Source of the DNA: Nectonema munidae
Taxonomy: Eukaryota > Nematomorpha > Nectonematoida > Nectonematidae
Reading direction: 5' to 3'
DNA: 64,000 nucleotides
Assembly (NCBI GenBank): GCA_030549495.1
Contig: JAUIRK010001034.1
Span: forward strand, 496,001 to 560,000
Under the pieces are notes generated by a model. The model was not told the origin of the DNA. It searched no databases and saw only the letters and a program-made list of their open reading frames with translations. A program made the position numbers and the translations under genes. Below are positions 60,101-64,000 of this stretch, one piece after another (the first letter of the stretch is position 1; the number at the start of each line of letters is the position of its first letter).

Positions 60101-63100
60101 CTAGTGGCGTTATATAATATGCTCTTTTTACTTTAAGGAACTGTTTTTTGAGCAACTAATACTCGGGATGTTCTGAAATTGGAAACTTACATATATAACA
60201 TTACGATTTAAAAACTATAACGTCATCGAATGTATAAAAACTTGCATAACTAATAGCTTGAAAAACATTAATAACATTTACAAGTCCTATGACATATTTG
60301 GTTCAAAAATCATTCAGGTATCGATAAAAGCATGCCAACTTTTAAAAATAAAAATCGCTAAAAAGCACTTAAAATTACTAAAATTTTTTATATGTTTAAA
60401 AATTTGATAAAGTTACCAATCTTCAAAAACTTCACTAGAGGATGCAGATTAAAAATTAAGATTTTTATTTGCTGTTACACTCCAAATTACAGGCAATTAA
60501 TATTCATAACAACTTTTATTTCTATTTTACAAACCACAATTCGTTATGCTTTTCAAAGCATTCAAATCTATTTGATATCTAGGTTCAATCTTAATAATAT
60601 TGAGTTGACTAAACGAGCGTTATACTTCTGCATTTAAATATCGTAACAAAGTTTACTAAGTCTTGAATGGGGTTTTATATAACGCCCTGTTGAAATAATG
60701 AACTTCTGTCTAAATTTTTAAAGTGTCTGCTTTTCTTCCCTTTCAACTGTATGAAGTTATTAAAATATCCTGACTAAGTATCTAACCAACCTTACACACG
60801 GTGCCCCGATAAATTACGAAAATTTAATGTTAATTTTTTTCCACGTTTAAAATTAAAAAATAGGGTTTTTACGCTTGAATGAAAAAAGGATATATTTGAT
60901 TTAAAGAAAGGTGTGTTTATGGTGGGGCGTAAGTAAAATAGTATATGTTTGTCAATCTTAGTTAAATTTAAGGTGAAATCCTATGGTGTATCTCTATATT
61001 TATGATTTGCAGATGAAATCAGACAAGGACCATATCACAGTTTGTTTCACCCCGAACAACTGTTGAGCGGAAAGGAAGATGCTGCCAACAATTATGCCAG
61101 AGGACACTACACCATCGGTAAAGAAGCGATCGAACCTTTGCTCAACCGAATCCGCAAGATGAGTGACGCGTGCAACGGACTCCAAGGCTTTCTCGTTTTC
61201 CATTCCTTCGGTGGCGGTACTGGCTCTGGCTTTACAAGTCTTTTGATGGAGCGCCTTAGCCTTGATTACGGCAAAAAGAGCAAACTTGAATTCGCTGTTT
61301 ACCCCGCCCCACATGTAAGTAGTATCTTTTTCCATGAAATCAAGATGAACACAGTCTTTCCTTTTCACTATATCCGTTAGTTACATCCCTAGCTTCATCA
61401 TTTTCGTCATTCCAAACTTATCTTCATCAACTATTCTTTTAACCGATATTAACACAAGAAAAGAAAAATATTAATATCAAGGCATTTTAAAAAGATAAAA
61501 TAAGCCATATTTTTTTAATAAGATATATCTGTGGTTCTCAAAGTGGACAGTAAAGCCCCAAAAAGGGCTCTGTGAAATGTTTTTTTATTGAAAAAAAACG
61601 AAATATTTTATATAATTTTTATTATATAGCTATATTTTGCAAAATCATTTTATAAATAGCTATACTTTTGGATAGCAAAAAAAAAGCTTAAATTCTCTTC
61701 CCACTATTCGGTAGTCACCAAGATATTTTTACTCTTTCTCACAGGTTGTATGGTAGGAAATGGATTTAGTGCTGTAAATAAAATTTTAAGTAACGAAATA
61801 AAGCTATGCAATTTTTATTCTTATTTTATAATTAAGTGGCGGCGTTTCCTTGAAATAATGAATGGTCTAGGGGCATTTTTTTTTAAAATTTCCTCTAAAG
61901 GACGTTAAGTAGAAACGTTTGAGGAACACTGTTCTAAATTAACAGTCTTAAATAAGAAGAACTGAACAAAATATTAAATTATTATATTCTAGTTGCGTTA
62001 TTCTTTTGAAAATAGTAAATTTAGACTCAAGAATGTGGAATTTAATTTTGAATAAAATAGACATAATTTGAGAAAAAAAGTTTTCTATATTTAAAAATGA
62101 AGTGAACTGGAATAAAATTTTTGGTTAAAACGAAAGAAGAAAGTAACAAAATAATAAGCCACAAATTTTTTATCTCATGTTCAGATTCCAAAGCTGAGGG
62201 TATCAAAGAACTTTTTTTATCATTATTTATTTTGAAGAATATTCCCTTTTTGTTTATAAATTTATACTGACGTTAGGAAGATATGGTTTAATCATCATCA
62301 TGATCATTTTATGTCTACTAAAGCTGTAAAAACCAATACCAAGGTGTACTAGTAATGCAAAGCAACTATGAGAATATAATTGCTATTGATTTTGAATGAT
62401 TGTATTTTTCATATTATTGAAGTGTGAAAACTTTAAGGCGAACATTTCATGTATATATTGTCTGAAGAGATAGACAAAGCTAGACTTATTTGCTGTGAGA
62501 ATGCTAGGAAACTCCAACTCTACATACAGAACTCATACACAAAAGAAAGAAGCATGCAGCATGTTAACTATCTTGCTATAGTCAATGACCTTTCTTATGA
62601 CAAACCTCAACCTAACACTATAATTTTATATAAGTTTGATAAAAAGTAAAAAATTTATTATTAAAAACTTGGTTGGGACTTTTGGGGTAATCAAAAAAGA
62701 CATTATTGTATCGCTAATTCCTTCACCAACGATGTAACAAAGAAAGATACCACTTTAGTGAACGAATACCACTGGCTTTGTGATCAAAGAATTGAAACAG
62801 AAAATTTAGAAAAATGTGTAATTCCGTATCCGTAGAATTGCTACTTTGATACTTTATATGTATTTGATTTCCAAAAGTATTATTTTAAAGTTTAATATTA
62901 CAAACAAGGTTATTTCCCAAATTAACAATATTCTTCGTATATATGTTACATTTTACTTGACGCCTACTTTGCTTTTCTATCATTAATCTGGAATACAGCA
63001 TAACATTAACAGATTTTTCCAATTCTGTGTAATTTCTTTAGAAAAGGTTCAAAGTATAGAGACATCTAGAATCTTTACGGTGATATAAAAAAAAACTCTT

Positions 63101-64000
63101 ATTGTTCATATCTAAGATTGTTAAAATTTATTTTTTGGTGTTGTGTAATAAAAGTAGGGCATCCTTTGCTTCTAAATAACGAAAATTTTCATTTCATTTT
63201 GAGATATTTTCGTGAGCCTAAAAATAAATATGGAGCAAGAAGTCATATAGGTGGGGAACCTTGTGTAAATGATCAAATTTTAATTTTTCATTGATGAACA
63301 AGAATAATTTATATAACTTTCTGAAACTAAAGAATTCATGCTACGGTGTTGTAGGATAAATAAGCTTTCCAAAACTTAAATGGTATGTTCAATATTCTTA
63401 TAATCTAAATATCTCTTAATTCTTAACTTTTTTTCGAGAATTTTATCTTTTTAGTCATAGCATCATTATTTTTATTAATCAGTTTCATCAACCTTGTTTT
63501 TTTTATTATGTTTGAAATATTTGTTTTGATTTGATTAATTATTAAATTTAATTATAAAATAAATAAATAACTACAAATTCACCTTTCTAATCCTTATCGA
63601 ACACTGAAATTAAGAAAGATTAATATGTTCAACTTTAGGTGTCGACGTCTGTGGTTGAACCGTACAACTCTATTCTCACTACACACACAACCTTGGAACA
63701 TTCGGATTGCGCCTTTATGGTGGATAACGAGGCAATCTACGATATATGCCGAGACAGTCTCGGAATACCTCGTCCTTCATACACTAATCTCAATAGATTA
63801 ATTGCTCAGGTATGCTAACTCAAATTCTCATTTTTCGATTCAATAAGGTCAGTAATAATATGTTTGTATGATTTCAATTAACTAATCTTAAAATTTGATA
63901 CTATATACTTAACTCAGAGATTCTTTCAAATTCAGGTTGTTACATCTTATGATTCATTACTATTCAAGCATACATTTAAATTTCTACCATCTCAAAGTTC
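56805..64000 (+). CDS. Divergent alpha-tubulin, partial (runs off the right edge)
   Basis: Alpha-tubulin binds GTP at its non-exchangeable site and pairs with beta-tubulin in microtubules. Exons: 56805-57138, 61013-61314, 63639-63809, and probably 63936 to the window end. The text begins [20 protein letters not shown] at codon 2, so the initiator Met lies in an upstream exon, a common alpha-tubulin layout. The T4 loop GGGTGSG and the blocks [19 protein letters not shown] and [10 protein letters not shown] are intact, as expected for the family. Two oddities stand out. The H1-S2 (K40) loop between DPSG and DDSYGTFF has 48 residues, against 11 in canonical alpha-tubulins. And the last visible exon departs from the canonical T7-loop sequence. 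Exon bases are visibly GC-richer than the introns, as for a conserved gene. It is likely a lineage-specific paralogue; expression is unknown. Confidence 0.9.
57381..58815 (+). mobile_element. Decayed piggyBac-like element with two transposase tails
   Basis: TTAA sites flank it (57377-57380 and 58816-58819). Subterminal sequences are inverted copies: AAGTCCCCAATAAGTCAATT at the left, and AAGTCCCAACGGGGTCAATT when the right end is reverse-complemented, each followed by an ATAAAAAAT block. Inside, two copies of a cysteine-rich piggyBac C terminus lie in tandem at a spacing of about 613 bp: [19 protein letters not shown] near 57896-57950 and [16 protein letters not shown] near 58507-58554. It sits in tubulin intron 2. 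The catalytic DDD domain is missing. Confidence 0.6.
58391..58579 (+). pseudogene. piggyBac transposase C-terminal cysteine-rich domain
   Basis: A 62-codon frame ends [27 protein letters not shown] and CNICKSCFK before a stop. The spacing of CxxC pairs resembles the zinc-binding tail that piggyBac-family transposases use to bind their ends. It is a fragment of the surrounding element; no catalytic domain precedes it. Confidence 0.55.
58820..61012. other. Rest of tubulin intron 2
   Basis: AT-rich and without a supported gene. It contains a (GT)n tract near 59898-59916. The open frame at 60392-60637 has no recognisable content. Confidence 0.45.
59898..59916. repeat. (GT)n microsatellite
   Basis: A run of about nine TG dinucleotides in tubulin intron 2. 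Confidence 0.85.
61013..61314 (+). CDS. Alpha-tubulin exon 3
   Basis: It starts in phase 2, completing Asp of [17 protein letters not shown], and runs through [19 protein letters not shown] and [19 protein letters not shown] to VYPAPH before a GTAAGT donor. The GGGTGSG phosphate-binding loop is intact. The - strand open frame over the same bases is its shadow. Confidence 0.93.
61529..61931. mobile_element. hAT-type MITE, about 400 bp
   Basis: The left end reads CTGTGGTTCTCAAAGT and the right end, reverse-complemented, CAGTGTTCCTCAAACGT. These are imperfect terminal inverted repeats of the kind seen in hAT-derived MITEs. The subterminal text AAAGCCCCAAAAAGGGCTCT is a short palindrome. No matching 8-bp target duplication remains. 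It is in tubulin intron 3. Confidence 0.6.
61932..63638. other. Remainder of tubulin intron 3
   Basis: Apart from the unidentified coding-like stretch at 62449-62830, I see AT-rich intronic sequence with no supported feature. Confidence 0.45.
62449..62649 (+). other. Unidentified 66-codon ORF in tubulin intron 3
   Basis: The frame reads [20 protein letters not shown], then [19 protein letters not shown] and IILYKFDKK. Its composition is more protein-like than the AT-rich background. Downstream, up to about 62830, further text ([20 protein letters not shown]) continues in another frame, suggesting a decayed coding sequence. I recognise no family. Confidence 0.25.
63639..63809 (+). CDS. Alpha-tubulin exon 4
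   Basis: 57 codons in phase 0 encode [38 protein letters not shown] and [12 protein letters not shown], with donor GTATGC. The match to canonical alpha-tubulin residues ~177-233 is strong throughout. Confidence 0.93.
63936..64000 (+). CDS. Probable alpha-tubulin exon 5, divergent and cut by the window edge
   Basis: After an acceptor TTCAAATTCAG the frame reads [20 protein letters not shown]. The first residues fit canonical IVSSITASLRF, but the following T7-loop residues (canonical GALNVDLTEF) are not recognisable. Either this paralogue has lost them, or the true exon lies beyond the window and this is a spurious match. Confidence 0.45.

Noticed and set aside
61000-61368. 122-codon open frame on the - strand
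   Set aside because: It lies over tubulin exon 3 and is its antisense shadow.
1-64000. LTR retrotransposons, endogenous viruses, Polinton-type elements or toxin genes
   Set aside because: I looked for paired long direct terminal repeats, protease/integrase motifs and capsid-like frames and saw none.

Overview
The window looks like AT-rich nuclear DNA from an invertebrate animal. It has GT-AG introns, a split alpha-tubulin gene, a split SLC6-type transporter, tRNA-derived SINEs, non-LTR retrotransposon remnants and many hAT, piggyBac and pogo/mariner-type DNA transposon relics. An arthropod such as a parasitic copepod would fit, but that is inference from overall character; no marker here fixes the species.

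Layout. 1-2.07 kb is intergenic, with one pogo-like MITE and one SINE. 2.07-21.94 kb is one large satellite complex. A ~141-bp satellite (S1) runs forward at 2.07-4.57 kb and in reverse complement at 15.30-21.94 kb, so the two arrays form an unequal inverted repeat. Between them lie two other satellites: S2 (~151 bp) and S3 (~61 bp), arranged S2-S3-S2-S3, then a 1.2 kb non-repetitive AT-rich gap, then a short S3 block. All three families show higher-order organisation (about 896 and 1308 bp in S1, 342 bp in S3, and a 3926-bp S2+S3 composite duplication). There are no genes in this stretch.

22-45 kb is a gene region. Nine exons on the + strand (27428-44810) encode TM5 to the C terminus of an SLC6 sodium/chloride-coupled transporter; exons for TM1-TM4 were not found. 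A candidate two-exon gene on the - strand (24944-28823) is interleaved with it. The introns hold hAT relics, an old LINE, a fold-back element, a terminal-inverted-repeat element and MITEs.

45-56.8 kb is intergenic: two copies of one SINE family, a 5'-truncated LINE on the - strand with an open frame broken by only two stops, a hAT derivative, a TTAA-flanked piggyBac-like MITE and another SINE.

56.8-64 kb carries four exons of an alpha-tubulin that runs off the right edge. It keeps the N-terminal GTP-binding features, but the luminal K40 loop is enlarged by about 37 residues and the last visible exon does not match the canonical T7 loop. Its second intron holds a piggyBac-like element with two copies of a cysteine-rich transposase tail.

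The two main genes (transporter and tubulin) have no evident functional link. The observations most worth a second look are the inverted satellite complex, the tubulin loop insertion, and the Ser-to-Arg replacement at the transporter's Na2 site. I see no LTR retrotransposon, endogenous virus or toxin gene.
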